This document shows positions 1 to 7,835 of a stretch of DNA of 64,000 nucleotides, in pieces. Position 1 is the first letter of the stretch. Every line of letters begins with the position of its first letter. Made by a program: the position numbers and the translations under genes. The notes under the pieces were generated by a model. The model had not been told where the DNA came from. It did not search any database and saw nothing but the letters and a program-made list of their open reading frames with translations. The DNA comes from Streptomyces eurythermus (lineage in GTDB: Bacteria; Actinomycetota; Actinomycetes; Streptomycetales; Streptomycetaceae), in assembly GCF_014649115.1 (NCBI RefSeq), contig NZ_BMSK01000013.1, positions 62,001 to 126,000 on the forward strand. Reading direction: 5' to 3'.

Positions 1-104
1 CGGACACCTTCGAGGAGCGCCGCAACCAGGTCATCTACGACACCTATCAGAAGAACCGGAACCCGTTCATCGACCACCCCGAGTGGGTCGAGGCGATCTG
101 GTAG
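1..104 (+). CDS. Secreted endonuclease I family nuclease, C-terminal fragment
   Basis: Only the last 33 codons are inside the window, read in the frame beginning at base 3 and ending at a TAG at 102-104. The fragment carries the pattern RNPFIDHPEW followed by VEAIW and the stop, which is the C-terminal signature of the endonuclease I (Endonuclease_1) family, in which the RNPFIDHPE segment closes the catalytic domain. Family members are secreted metal-dependent nucleases that degrade DNA or RNA unspecifically. The 5' part, including any signal peptide, lies outside the window, so substrate preference cannot be judged. About 210 bases follow with no gene and no strong hairpin that I can see before the convergent reductase gene. 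Confidence 0.75.
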   Translation, partial: DTFEERRNQVIYDTYQKNRNPFIDHPEWVEAIW

Positions 105-317
105 GACGGGCCGGTCACTCCCGGACAGATCCGTTCCGGCACGGCCGCCGCGGGCAGGGCACGCCGCTCCTCCTCGGTCAGGTCGGGGCGGGCCGGTGTC
201 CACCCGACCCGGGCGGTACGGCCGGACGCCCACCCACCGGGCCGCCCGGCTCGCCCACCAGAGCCGGCCGGCCGGACCGCCTCGTCCCCGCGCCTTGTCC
301 AGCCCTGCCCACGCCCG

Positions 318-1223
318 TCAGGTCGCCTGTCCGCGGACCTGGTCGAGGCTGGTCAGCTCGGCGGCGGTGAGCCGCAGCGCTCCGGCGGCGACGTTCTCGG
401 TCAGGTGGCCGGGGTTGCCGGTGCCGGGGATGGCGAGTACGTGCGGGCCCTGGTGCAGCGTCCAGGCGATGCGGACCTGCGCGGGAGTCGCGTCGTGGGC
501 ACGGGCCACGGAGAGCACCGCGTCGTCGTGCACGGCCGTCGCACCGCGTTCTCCGGCCTCTCCGGCCACGGCGTAGAACGGGACGAAGGCGATGCCGTGC
601 TCGCCGCACAGCCGCAGCAGCTCGTCGCCGACCGGGTCGGGCCGGTCCAGGGCGTACCGGTTCTGGACGGAGACCACCGGGGCGATCCGCAGCGCCTCGG
701 TGAGGTGCCGGGGTTCCACGGCGGAGATCCCGAGGTGCCGGATCAGTCCCGCCGTGCGCAACTCGGCGAGGGCGCCGAAGTGTTCGGCGATGGAGTCCTG
801 GCGCATCCGGCGCAGGTGGACGAGGTCGAGATGGTCCCGTCCGAGCTGGCGCAGGTTCTCCTCGACATGGCCGCGCAGCTCGTCGGGGCGGGCGGAGGTG
901 CCCCACGCGCCGTGGTAGTCGCGGTAGGGGCCGACCTCGGTGGCGATGACGAGGTCGTCGGGGTACGGGGACAGCGCGGTGTTGACGAGTTCGTTGGCGG
1001 AACGCAGCGAGGAGAAGTAGAAGGCCGCCGTGTCGATGTGGTTCACCCCGAGTTCGACGGCCTTGCGCAGCACCGCCAGCGACCGTTCCCGGTCGCTCGG
1101 GGTGCCGTGGTGGAAGGCGGCGCTGCCCGTCAGCCGCATGGTGCCGAAGCCGATGCGGCGGACGGGCAGATCACCCAGCCCGAAGGTGCCGGAGGCGTCC
1201 GCGGTGATCGTTTCCGTGGTCAT
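318..1223 (-). CDS. Aldo/keto reductase family oxidoreductase
   Basis: A 301-residue cytoplasmic TIM-barrel protein of the aldo/keto reductase superfamily, expected to reduce carbonyl compounds with NADPH. The N-terminal strand reads RRIGFGTMRLTG, the conserved Asp-Thr-Ala and Tyr occur in HIDTAAFYFSS, and the C-terminal cofactor motif appears as AIPGTGNPGHLTEN. The ATG at 1223 is preferred over an upstream in-frame GTG at 1241. Two of the four classical catalytic residues look changed: the Lys normally in an ATKVG motif is Glu (IATEVGP), and the usual His position is Arg (LVHLRR). The His change is common in related actinobacterial reductases as far as I recall; the Lys change is less usual, so activity is uncertain. 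It is downstream of and codirectional with the chitinase gene, with 33 bp between. Confidence 0.85.
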   Translation of the reverse strand: MTTETITADASGTFGLGDLPVRRIGFGTMRLTGSAAFHHGTPSDRERSLAVLRKAVELGVNHIDTAAFYFSSLRSANELVNTALSPYPDDLVIATEVGPYRDYHGAWGTSARPDELRGHVEENLRQLGRDHLDLVHLRRMRQDSIAEHFGALAELRTAGLIRHLGISAVEPRHLTEALRIAPVVSVQNRYALDRPDPVGDELLRLCGEHGIAFVPFYAVAGEAGERGATAVHDDAVLSVARAHDATPAQVRIAWTLHQGPHVLAIPGTGNPGHLTENVAAGALRLTAAELTSLDQVRGQAT

Positions 1224-1256
1224 CGGCGGAGTCTCGCACACGGCGCCCGCGCCACG

Positions 1257-1964
1257 TCAGCAGTACAGGTTGGCTCCCGGCGCGACCCCGAGGATCTGGG
1301 CGAAGCGCTGGTAGGCGGAGACCCGGCTCTGCACCTGTGCGGGGTTCTTGCCGTCGCACTCCAGGGAGCCGTTGATGCTGCGGATGGTCTGGCCGAAGCC
1401 GGCGCCGTTCACCATGGCGTTGTGCGGGGTCATGGTGCCGGGCCCGGACTGTGTGTTCCAGTACCACAGGCCGGTCTTCCAGGCGACGGACGCGTTGTTC
1501 TGCACCAGGTTGGGGTTGTTGAGCAGGTCGATGCCGAGCGCGTCGCCGGCGGCCTTGTAGTTGAAGTTCCAGGACAGCTGGATGGGGCCGCGCCCGTAGT
1601 ACGCCGCCTGGCCCGCCGGGCAGCCGTAGGGGCGGCTCTGGTCGCAGTAGTGCGGGTAGTTGGCGGTGTTCTGTTCGACGACGTACACCAGTCCGCCGGT
1701 CTCGTGGCTGACGTTGGCGAGGAAGGCGGCGGCCTCCTGCTTCCGCACGGTGTCGCTGCCGGTGTTCGCGAAGGCGGGGTAGGCGCCGAGCGCGGCGGTC
1801 AGACCGCTGTAGGTGTAGAAGGAATTCCGGTTCGGGAACATCTGGTTGAACTGCGACTCGCTCACCACGAAACCGGCGGCGGAGGCCGGGGACGCCTGGA
1901 ACGCCAGGGCGGAGCCGCCGATCGCGAGCGAGGCCAGGAGCGCGGCGATGCGGTGTTTCGACAC
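1257..1964 (-). CDS. Secreted GH19 chitinase (catalytic domain only)
   Basis: A 235-residue secreted family 19 glycoside hydrolase that cleaves chitin with inversion. Residues 1-30 form a Sec signal peptide ending near ASPASAA. The catalytic domain follows directly, with the acid Glu88 in NVSHETGG and the second Glu97 in VYVVEQ, nine residues apart as in Streptomyces ChiC-type enzymes, and the substrate-cleft motif GRGPIQLSWNFNY. Unlike ChiC there is no chitin-binding domain or linker, so this is a short catalytic-domain form. It begins with GTG; an AAAGGAG ribosome site sits 7 bases upstream. Two DasR-like palindromes lie about 80-115 bp upstream of the start, so induction by N-acetylglucosamine metabolites is likely. 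Confidence 0.95.
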   Translation of the reverse strand: MSKHRIAALLASLAIGGSALAFQASPASAAGFVVSESQFNQMFPNRNSFYTYSGLTAALGAYPAFANTGSDTVRKQEAAAFLANVSHETGGLVYVVEQNTANYPHYCDQSRPYGCPAGQAAYYGRGPIQLSWNFNYKAAGDALGIDLLNNPNLVQNNASVAWKTGLWYWNTQSGPGTMTPHNAMVNGAGFGQTIRSINGSLECDGKNPAQVQSRVSAYQRFAQILGVAPGANLYC

Positions 1965-2045
1965 GGACCAACTCCTTTGTACGGCACGGCCGCGCCCGCC
2001 GGAGTCGGGAGCGGCCGTGGTGGGGGGTTGGGCACACTCAACCGC

Positions 2046-2061
2046 TTTGGTATGTACCAGT
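2046..2061. promoter_or_regulatory. DasR-like (dre) palindrome, start-proximal, in chitinase promoter
   Basis: The core TGGTATGTACCA is a perfect 12-bp palindrome flanked by an AGT. Read on the minus strand, ACTGGTACATACCAAA matches the dre consensus (roughly ACTGGTCTAGACCACT) at about 11 of 16 positions. It lies about 80 bp upstream of the chitinase start codon. Streptomyces chitinase promoters are known to carry such repeats, bound by the GntR-family regulator DasR. Confidence 0.65.
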
Positions 2062-2062
2062 C

Positions 2063-2078
2063 AAGGGTTTAGACCAGT
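2063..2078. promoter_or_regulatory. DasR-like (dre) palindrome, start-distal, in chitinase promoter
   Basis: On the minus strand this reads ACTGGTCTAAACCCTT and matches the dre consensus at about 13 of 16 positions. It is a direct repeat of the neighbouring site: the two ACTGGT half-sites are 17 bp apart, which places the two palindromes on nearly the same DNA face if helical phasing is about 10.5 bp (1.6 turns), so cooperative binding is possible but not certain. Confidence 0.7.
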
Positions 2079-2125
2079 CGATCACGTACGACCGGGACGG
2101 TGAACTTCCGTCCGGCGCAGGCCAG

Positions 2126-2157
2126 TCGGGCCCGGCCGCACGCACGGCCGGGCCCGA
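2126..2157. terminator. GC-rich hairpin downstream of the aldehyde dehydrogenase gene
   Basis: A perfect 13-bp inverted repeat (TCGGGCCCGGCCG and its complement) encloses the 6-base loop CACGCA. It lies about 60 bp beyond the stop of the minus-strand aldehyde dehydrogenase gene and has no T-tract, as is common for Streptomyces terminators. Confidence 0.6.
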
Positions 2158-2209
2158 GGGGCGTGCACGGCCAGGCCCGAGAGGTCGCGCGGCCGGGCCC
2201 GAGAGGCGT
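2142..2209. repeat. Three tandem copies of a 22-23 bp GC-rich unit
   Basis: Units 2142-2164, 2165-2187 and 2188-2209 share the consensus GCACGGCCGGGCCCGAGAGG plus a short tail, with only a few differences. The array ends 9 bp from the stop codon of the minus-strand aldehyde dehydrogenase and its first unit forms one arm of the hairpin at 2126-2157. It encodes nothing I can support. Confidence 0.8.
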
Positions 2210-2217
2210 GCGGGCGG

Positions 2218-3540
2218 TCAGCTCAGCGGCTTCGCCAGGACGGCCTTGCGGTGGCTGAACGTCTCGATGGAGTAGCGGCCGTGGTAGTTGCCCATGCCGC
2301 TCTCCCCCACCCCGCCGAACGGCAGGTCGGAGACGGTGAGATGGGCGACGGGCAGGCCGTGTCCGAGGCCGCCCGAGGAGGTCTCGGCGGCGACGCGCGC
2401 CCGGGTCTCGTCCGACTCGCTGAAGACGTACAGGGCCAGGGGCTTGTCGCGGTCGTTGATGAACCCGATGGCCTCGTCCAGGCCGGACACGGTGACGATC
2501 GGCAGGATCGGACCGAAGATCTCCTCCCGCATGACGGGCGAGGCGGGGTCGACATCGGCGAGGACGGTCGGCGCGAGGTACTTCGTCGCCCGGTCTCCGA
2601 CACCGCCGACGGCGACCCGGCCGGAGCCGAGCAGGCCGGACAGCCGGTCGAAGTGCCGTTCGTTGACGATCCGGCCGTACTCCGGCGAGCGCGCCGGATC
2701 GGTGCCGAACAGCCTCTCGACCGCGCGGACCAGCGCGGCCTCCAGGGCCGGTGCGGTCTCCGGGTCGGTCAGGACGTAGTCGGGGGCGACGCAGGTCTGG
2801 CCCGCGTTGAGGAACTTGCCGCGGGCGAGCCGGTCCGCGACCACCTCCAGGTCGGTGCCGCGGTCCACGAACACCGGGGACTTTCCGCCCAGTTCGAGGG
2901 TGACCGGGGTGAGGTGCTCGGCGGCGGCCCGCATGACGATACGGCCGACGGTGCCGTTGCCGGTGTAGAAGATGTGGTCGAAGCGCTCGGCCAGCAGGGC
3001 CGTGGTCTCCGGGACACCGCCCTCGACCACCGCGACCGCGTCCGGGTCCAGGTAGGCGGGGATCAGCTCGGCCAGCGCGGCGGAGGTGGCCGGGGCCAGC
3101 TCGCTCGGCTTGGCGACGACCGCGTTGCCGGAGGCCAGCGCGCCGACCATGGGCGCGAGCAGGAGCTGCGCCGGGTAGTTCCAGGGCGCGATGACGAGGA
3201 CGACGCCGAGCGGGTCGTACTGCGTCCAGGCCGTGGCGTCGGCGCCCAGGTGCGGCGGGACGGGCGCGGGCTCGGGGCGCAGCCAGTCCGCCAGGCGCTC
3301 CAGTGTGTGGTCGATCTCGCGGACGGTGAAGTCGATCTCGGTGCGATAGGCCTCGGTGTCGCTCTTGCCGAGGTCGGCGCGGAGGGCGGCGGCGAGGTCG
3401 GCGCCGCGTTCCGTGAGCAGGGCGCGCATCCGGCGCAGCTGGTCGGTACGCCAGTCGACGGACTTCGTACGGCCGGTGGCGAAGGTGGCGCGCAGCCGGG
3501 CCACGACGTCGGCGGGCCGCTCGGGCAGGGAGTGGTTCAC
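2218..3540 (-). CDS. Aldehyde dehydrogenase, class 3-like
   Basis: A 440-residue cytoplasmic NAD(P)-dependent aldehyde dehydrogenase that oxidises aldehydes to acids. The catalytic residues are all present: Asn121 in IAPWNYP, the general base Glu216 in TLELGGKSP and the nucleophile Cys250 in NAGQTC. The length of about 440 residues, the early PWNYP motif and the C-terminal GVGESGMGNYHGRYS region fit the shorter class 3 (fatty or aromatic aldehyde) branch rather than the 480-500-residue betaine or succinate semialdehyde type. It stands alone, transcribed away from the flavoprotein gene at 3725, with about 180 bp of shared intergenic space. The substrate cannot be deduced from context. Confidence 0.93.
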   Translation of the reverse strand: MNHSLPERPADVVARLRATFATGRTKSVDWRTDQLRRMRALLTERGADLAAALRADLGKSDTEAYRTEIDFTVREIDHTLERLADWLRPEPAPVPPHLGADATAWTQYDPLGVVLVIAPWNYPAQLLLAPMVGALASGNAVVAKPSELAPATSAALAELIPAYLDPDAVAVVEGGVPETTALLAERFDHIFYTGNGTVGRIVMRAAAEHLTPVTLELGGKSPVFVDRGTDLEVVADRLARGKFLNAGQTCVAPDYVLTDPETAPALEAALVRAVERLFGTDPARSPEYGRIVNERHFDRLSGLLGSGRVAVGGVGDRATKYLAPTVLADVDPASPVMREEIFGPILPIVTVSGLDEAIGFINDRDKPLALYVFSESDETRARVAAETSSGGLGHGLPVAHLTVSDLPFGGVGESGMGNYHGRYSIETFSHRKAVLAKPLS

Positions 3541-3724
3541 GGTGCCTCGGATGGATCACATGGGAACAGTCGGATGCATTTAGCAACCTTTCATGTCCTC
3601 AAGTTCATTCCGGCGGGGCCGGTGGAGTGACGAGGGTCACGCCAGTCCTCCCGCGTCGACGACGCCCGGCGCCGCGGGCGGGGCTCGCGGTCATACCGCC
3701 CGATGGCCCGGAAGAATCTCCCGC

Positions 3725-4846
3725 ATGGATCTCACCGCGCATCCGCTCGTCGTCCGCGCCCGCCGCCTCGCCGAGGACCTGCTCGCCCCCGAGGCCGAGC
3801 GGGTCGACCAGGAGGGGGTGCCCCCGGGGCACATCGAGGCGGTGAAGCGGTCGGGCCTGCTCGGGGTGACCGCGCCGGCGGACCACGGGGGCGCGGGGGT
3901 GCCGCCCGCCGTGGCGCGGGAGGTCGCGGAGATCCTGGCCGGGGCGTGCGGTGCGACCTGGTTCGTGCAGACCCAGCACCACACGCCGGTGCAGACCCTG
4001 GCGCGCAGCGAACACCCGGCACGGGAAAGGCTGTTGGGCCCCTTGTCCCGCGGGGAGCTGCTGTCCGGGGTGGCGTACGCGCAGCTGCGGTCGTATCCGC
4101 GCCGCCCGGTACGGGTCCGGCCGGAGCGCGGCGGCTGGCGGTTCGACGGGACGGTGCCCTGGTACACCGGCTGGGGTCTGAACGACGTGATGCTGCTGGC
4201 CGGGGTCACCGACTCCGGCGAGGCCCTGTTCGCCTTCGCCGAGGCCCGGGAGCAGCCGGGGCTGCGGGCCTCGGAGCCGATGCGGCTGGCCGCCCTCACC
4301 GCCGCGCGCACGGTGTCGCTGGAGCTGGACGGACTGTGGCTGCCCGCGGAGGCGGTGGCCCTGCGCACGCCGTACGACCGCTGGGCCGCCGGCGACCGGG
4401 TCAGGACGCTGCACACCAGCCCGGCGGTCTTCGGCGTGACACAGACCGCGCTCTCCCTGCTGGACACGGGCACGGCCGCCCCGCTCCGCGCCCGCCTCGC
4501 CGGGATCCGCCGCAGGGCGTACGAGCTGGCGGACGAGCCGCCGCCCAAGGGGTGGACGGGGCGTCCGGCCACGGCGATGCGCGCCAGCGGGGCGGAGTCG
4601 GAGGCGGAGGCGAGGACGGTGGACGCGTGGGTGGGGGAACGGCTGGCGGTGCGCGCGGACGCCCACGAGCTGCTGCGTACGGCCACCACGGCGGCGGTGG
4701 TGGCCGGCGGCGGCCGCGCGATGGCCGTGACCGCCCGCGCCCAACGCCTCGCCCGGGAGGGGCTGTTCCTGCTGGTACAGGGCCAGACCGCCGAGTCACG
4801 CGCGGCACATCTGCGGGCCTTGAGCGGGGCGCCGGCGGACACCTGA
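3725..4846 (+). CDS. Acyl-CoA dehydrogenase-like flavoprotein
   Basis: A 373-residue protein with the acyl-CoA dehydrogenase fold: an all-helical N-terminal domain (IEAVKRSGLLGVTAP, HGGAGV), a central beta domain and a C-terminal helical bundle. The usual C-terminal acyl-CoA dehydrogenase signature is weak, and the sequence resembles the flavin-dependent monooxygenase side of the fold (DszC/SfnB-like) more than a beta-oxidation enzyme. It converges on ssuD, 29 bp away, whose partner is a flavin reductase, so a role in desulfurising an organosulfur compound with reduced flavin is a reasonable inference. The ATG at 3725 is chosen because the domain starts there; the longer upstream reading has no recognisable sequence. 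Confidence 0.75.
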   Translation: MDLTAHPLVVRARRLAEDLLAPEAERVDQEGVPPGHIEAVKRSGLLGVTAPADHGGAGVPPAVAREVAEILAGACGATWFVQTQHHTPVQTLARSEHPARERLLGPLSRGELLSGVAYAQLRSYPRRPVRVRPERGGWRFDGTVPWYTGWGLNDVMLLAGVTDSGEALFAFAEAREQPGLRASEPMRLAALTAARTVSLELDGLWLPAEAVALRTPYDRWAAGDRVRTLHTSPAVFGVTQTALSLLDTGTAAPLRARLAGIRRRAYELADEPPPKGWTGRPATAMRASGAESEAEARTVDAWVGERLAVRADAHELLRTATTAAVVAGGGRAMAVTARAQRLAREGLFLLVQGQTAESRAAHLRALSGAPADT

Positions 4847-4875
4847 GCCTGCCCGCCGGAACGCGCTCCGCCGGG

Positions 4876-6018
4876 TCAGCCGGCGACCGGTACCTCCTGG
4901 GCAGCGGCAGGTGCCCGCCCGTCGGGGTGGGTCCACAGTCCCTGCGCGGCGAGCCGGGGCAGCACGCCCTCGCCGAACCAGTACGCCTCCTCCAGGTGCG
5001 GATAGCCGGAGAGGACGAACTCGTCGATGCCGAGGGCGTGGTACTCCTTGATGCGCTCGGCCACCTCCTCGTGACTGCCGACCAGCGCCGTCCCCGCGCC
5101 GCCCCGCACCAGCCCGATCCCGGCCCACAGGTTGGGGTGGATCTCCAGGCCGTCCCGGCTGCCGCCGTGCAGCGCGAGCATGCGCCGCTGCCCCTCCGAC
5201 TCGCTGCGGCCGAGCCCCTCCTGCACGGCCCGTACGGTCTCCGGGTCGAAGCCGTCGAGCAGCCGGTCCGCCTCCGCCCATGCCTGCGCCGCCGTGTCCC
5301 GCGTGATGACGTGCAACCGGATGCCGAAGCGCGGGGTACGGCCGTGCGCGGCGGCGAGCCCGCGGATCCAGGCGATCTTCTCGGCGACCTGCGCGGGCGG
5401 CTCGCCCCAGGTGAGGTACACATCGGCGTAGCGGGCCGCGACCTCGCCGGCGGCCGGTGAGGAGCCGCCGAAGTACACCTCGGGCACCGGGTCGGGCACC
5501 CGGCTGAGCCGCGCCTCCTCGACCCGCAGGTGCTCCCCGTCCAGGTCGACGCTCTTGCCCTCCCACAATTCCCGTACCACGTGCAGGAATTCGCCGGTAC
5601 GGCGGTACCTGGCGTCCTTGTCGAGGAAATCGCCGTAGGCCCGCTGTTCCCGGCTCTCCCCGCCGGTGACGACGTTGAGCAGCAGCCGTCCCCCGGTCTG
5701 CCGCTGGAACGTGGCCGCCATCTGCGCGGCGAGCGTCGGGGAGACGAAGCCGGGCCGGAAGGCCACGAGGAACTTCAGCCGTTCGGTGTGCTGGCTGACC
5801 ATGGCGGTGGTCAGCCACGCGTCCTCGCACCAGGCGCCGGTCGGGGTGAGCGCGGCCACGAAGCCCAACTCCTCCGCGGCGCGCGCGATCTGGCTCAGAT
5901 AGGCGACCGTCGGGGGCCGGTCCCGGCCGGACACGGTCGCCGGGCTGCCGTGACCGCCGCCGACGACATCACGGCTGTCGCCGTTGGTGGGCAGGAACCA
6001 GTGGAAGGTGAGGGACAC
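4876..6018 (-). CDS. ssuD: FMNH2-dependent alkanesulfonate monooxygenase
   Basis: A 380-residue bacterial luciferase-like TIM-barrel monooxygenase that releases sulfite from alkanesulfonates using reduced FMN and oxygen, so that sulfonates can serve as a sulfur source. Hallmarks of SsuD are visible: the N-terminal HWFLPT strand, Cys64 in TGAWCED (equivalent to the conserved Cys54 of the E. coli enzyme), the GIRLHVITRD strand and the mobile-loop segment VGSHEEVAERI with its conserved Arg nearby. Length equals that of E. coli SsuD (381). The start lies 42 bp after the ssuE stop, so the two genes form an operon that supplies its own reduced flavin. No ssuABC transporter genes are in the window. 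Control is likely through the upstream cysteine leader. Confidence 0.95.
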   Translation of the reverse strand: MSLTFHWFLPTNGDSRDVVGGGHGSPATVSGRDRPPTVAYLSQIARAAEELGFVAALTPTGAWCEDAWLTTAMVSQHTERLKFLVAFRPGFVSPTLAAQMAATFQRQTGGRLLLNVVTGGESREQRAYGDFLDKDARYRRTGEFLHVVRELWEGKSVDLDGEHLRVEEARLSRVPDPVPEVYFGGSSPAAGEVAARYADVYLTWGEPPAQVAEKIAWIRGLAAAHGRTPRFGIRLHVITRDTAAQAWAEADRLLDGFDPETVRAVQEGLGRSESEGQRRMLALHGGSRDGLEIHPNLWAGIGLVRGGAGTALVGSHEEVAERIKEYHALGIDEFVLSGYPHLEEAYWFGEGVLPRLAAQGLWTHPDGRAPAAAQEVPVAG

Positions 6019-6060
6019 GGAGGTCTCCGATCGCTTGTGTCCGTGGGGTGGGCGGGCCGA

Positions 6061-6621
6061 TCAGCTCGCGGTCGCCGCCGCCAGTACGGGCGTGCGGTCC
6101 AGGGCGGCGGCGAACTGGTCCACCACGTGCCCCAGGGCCTCGGCGGTGGCCGGTGCGACGGCCACGGAGCCGTCCTCCCGCACGGTGATGTCCTTGTCGA
6201 GGGTGAACCAGCCCTGGACTATGTGGGCGGCACCCATGGAGTTCAGCACCGGCCGCAGGGCGTAGTCGATGGCGAGAACATGCGCGGTGGAGCCGCCGGT
6301 GGCCAGCGGGAGCACGGTTTTGCCGGTGAGCGCGAACTGCGGGAGCAGGTCCAGGAGCGCCTTGAGGACGCCGGAGTACGACGCCTTGTAGACGGGCGTG
6401 CCGACCACGACGCCGTCGGCGCGGGCGAACAGCTCCGCGGCCTCGACGATGGCGGGGTGCCGGAAGTCCGCGCCGAGCAGGGCCTTTGCCGGGATGGTGC
6501 GGACATCGAGCGGGATCACCTCGTGGCCCTGGGCGATGAGCCGCTGGTCCAGGTGGCGCAGCAGGAGGCTGGTGCGCGAGGAGGCGGAGGGGCTTCCGGA
6601 GACGGACAGGACGGTGGCCAT
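6061..6621 (-). CDS. ssuE: NADPH-dependent FMN reductase
   Basis: A 186-residue flavodoxin-like reductase that transfers hydride from NADPH to FMN and feeds reduced flavin to SsuD. The FMN phosphate loop is SGSPSASSRTS near residues 7-17, and the flavin-contacting segment GTPVYKASYSGVLKALLDLL is typical of the SsuE/MsuE family. The ATG at 6621 is chosen because the Rossmann-like first strand MATVLSVSGSP begins there; an in-frame extension upstream has no conserved sequence. It is the first enzyme gene of the operon and is preceded by about 210 bp that separate it from the leader peptide, space enough for an attenuation structure. Confidence 0.92.
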   Translation of the reverse strand: MATVLSVSGSPSASSRTSLLLRHLDQRLIAQGHEVIPLDVRTIPAKALLGADFRHPAIVEAAELFARADGVVVGTPVYKASYSGVLKALLDLLPQFALTGKTVLPLATGGSTAHVLAIDYALRPVLNSMGAAHIVQGWFTLDKDITVREDGSVAVAPATAEALGHVVDQFAAALDRTPVLAAATAS

Positions 6622-6834
6622 GGGTGTCTCGATTCTGGGGTGCGCCGGACGGCCGTACGCGAGTGGGACGCCCGGGAGAAGACGGTCGGGAGCACCGCGT
6701 CCCGAGCCGGAGCGGGCACGCGGAACCCCTGTCGCGGAATCGCTCGACGGGACGCCGGGCACACCGAATCCGGTGAAGGACGGAGGGGGTTCAGTCGCGC
6801 CGGACGCCCGGAGGAGAGGGAAGAGGAGGGCGGA

Positions 6835-6918
6835 TCAGCCCGCGGCGCGACAGGAGGCGCTGGAGACGCGTGCGAGATCGACATGGCGTCGCCGCGTGAG
6901 ATCCAGTCGCGTGGTCAT
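6835..6918 (-). CDS. 27-residue cysteine-type leader peptide of the ssuE-ssuD operon
   Basis: This tiny ATG-started frame ends in TGA and encodes a peptide with the core LTRRRHVDLARVSSASCR, Cys at position 23. The combination R-HVDL-RVSS followed by a cysteine near the C-terminus is the recognisable pattern of the actinobacterial leader peptides found upstream of sulfur-assimilation operons. In mycobacteria, leaderless short frames rich in Cys act as cysteine-responsive attenuators; by analogy ribosome progress at Cys23 could set expression of ssuE and ssuD. Promoter elements sit immediately upstream so that transcription would begin within a base or two of the ATG, and there is no ribosome binding site, both consistent with leaderless translation. 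Confidence 0.8.
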   Translation of the reverse strand: MTTRLDLTRRRHVDLARVSSASCRAAG

Positions 6919-6955
6919 GCCATCGATCGTGGCAGCAGCCTGCGACGACCGTCAA
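6919..6955 (-). promoter_or_regulatory. Promoter of the leader peptide and ssuE-ssuD
   Basis: On the minus strand TTGACG (6950-6955) is followed after 18 bp by CACGAT (6926-6931), a plausible -10. Seven bases separate the -10 from the leader ATG at 6918, so the transcript would start at or next to the A of the start codon. Confidence 0.6.
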
Positions 6956-7284
6956 GGAGATCACGGCCGTTCTCGCATCGCGGACCCCTGGGTTCCACAG
7001 CCGCCGCACGGGAGGCGCGCGGCGGCCGGGTGCCGACGGCCGGCTCTCAGGCCCCGCCTCCCACCTCCCGCCCCCGGCCACCACGAGGAAGGCGTCCGGC
7101 TTCGGATCCCTCACCACGGTCGCCGGCTCACCCTCGGCACGTCGGGCGGCGACGTGCCGGCCATCGCCCATCCTGCTCACCCTCTACACATAAGCTGGAA
7201 GTAAGGGCAAAATGGTCCATATGGCGCACTAGCCCCGCACCGGACCGGACCCGGTCCGGCCTGCGAAGTCGAAGGAGACGAGTC
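6956..7284. other. Intergenic region between divergent leader/ssuE and SPW gene
   Basis: About 330 bp without a supportable gene. A 129-codon minus-strand frame crosses it but lacks recognisable sequence and would swallow the leader peptide. The end nearest 7271-7278 holds the GAAGGAGA ribosome binding site of the SPW protein. The stretch around 7185-7230 is clearly less GC-rich than its surroundings and probably contains that gene's promoter, though I cannot assign a clean -35/-10 pair. Confidence 0.5.
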
Positions 7285-7719
7285 ATGGCCGACTTGCACA
7301 GGGGTGACATCTCGAGCCACCCCGATGTCTCCGAGATGCGGGACCGCTACGCCCGCGTACTCGGTGGTCGTGATGTGGCGCTCGTGGACGGGCCGGTGTT
7401 CCTGCTCGGCCTGTACTGTGCCGCGTCCCCGTGGATCCTGCACTACACGGCGAGCCAGCCCGCCCTCGTCACCCACAATCTGATCGTGGGCATTGCGATC
7501 GGCCTGCTGGCCCTGGGATTCACCCGGGCGCCCGAGCGCATGTACGGCCTGAGCTGGGCCATGTGTGCCATGGGCATCTGGATGATCATCGCCCCGTGGA
7601 TCGTGGGCAGCCGCCCGGACACGGGCGTCATCGTCAACAACATCGTCATCGGAGCCCTGGCCCTCGTCCTCGGCCTGGTGTGCGCCGGCACGGCCGCGAA
7701 GAGCACTCCCAGGCCGTAG
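7285..7719 (+). CDS. SPW repeat-containing integral membrane protein
   Basis: A 144-residue protein with a 30-residue polar N-terminus and four predicted membrane helices (about 34-52, 60-78, 84-104 and 113-134). It carries two copies of the SPW signature, CAASPWIL near residue 50 and IIAPWIVG near residue 107, each with the invariant Pro-Trp at a helix start, which define the SPW family. The family is widespread in bacteria and its biochemical function is unknown. GAAGGAGA lies 6 bases before the ATG and fixes the start. It is a single-gene unit ended by a perfect hairpin at 7794. Confidence 0.9.
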   Translation: MADLHRGDISSHPDVSEMRDRYARVLGGRDVALVDGPVFLLGLYCAASPWILHYTASQPALVTHNLIVGIAIGLLALGFTRAPERMYGLSWAMCAMGIWMIIAPWIVGSRPDTGVIVNNIVIGALALVLGLVCAGTAAKSTPRP

Positions 7720-7793
7720 CACGCGGGCCCCCGGACCACGGAAGAGAAGACCGAGGAAAGGAGACGGGAACATCGGAAACGAAGAAGAACATC

Positions 7794-7822
7794 GAGGCCG
7801 GTCCGCCGGACGGACCGGCCTC
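7794..7822. terminator. Bidirectional hairpin terminator
   Basis: A perfect 12-bp inverted repeat (GAGGCCGGTCCG / CGGACCGGCCTC) around a 5-base loop lies between the convergent SPW and AHSA1 genes and is followed on the + strand by CCCCTT. Confidence 0.8.
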
Positions 7823-7835
7823 CCCTTGTCCCCGG

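Noticed and set aside
6791..7180. 129-codon minus-strand frame upstream of ssuE
   Set aside because: No recognisable sequence or ribosome site; the same DNA encodes the short leader peptide in another frame with a fitting promoter.
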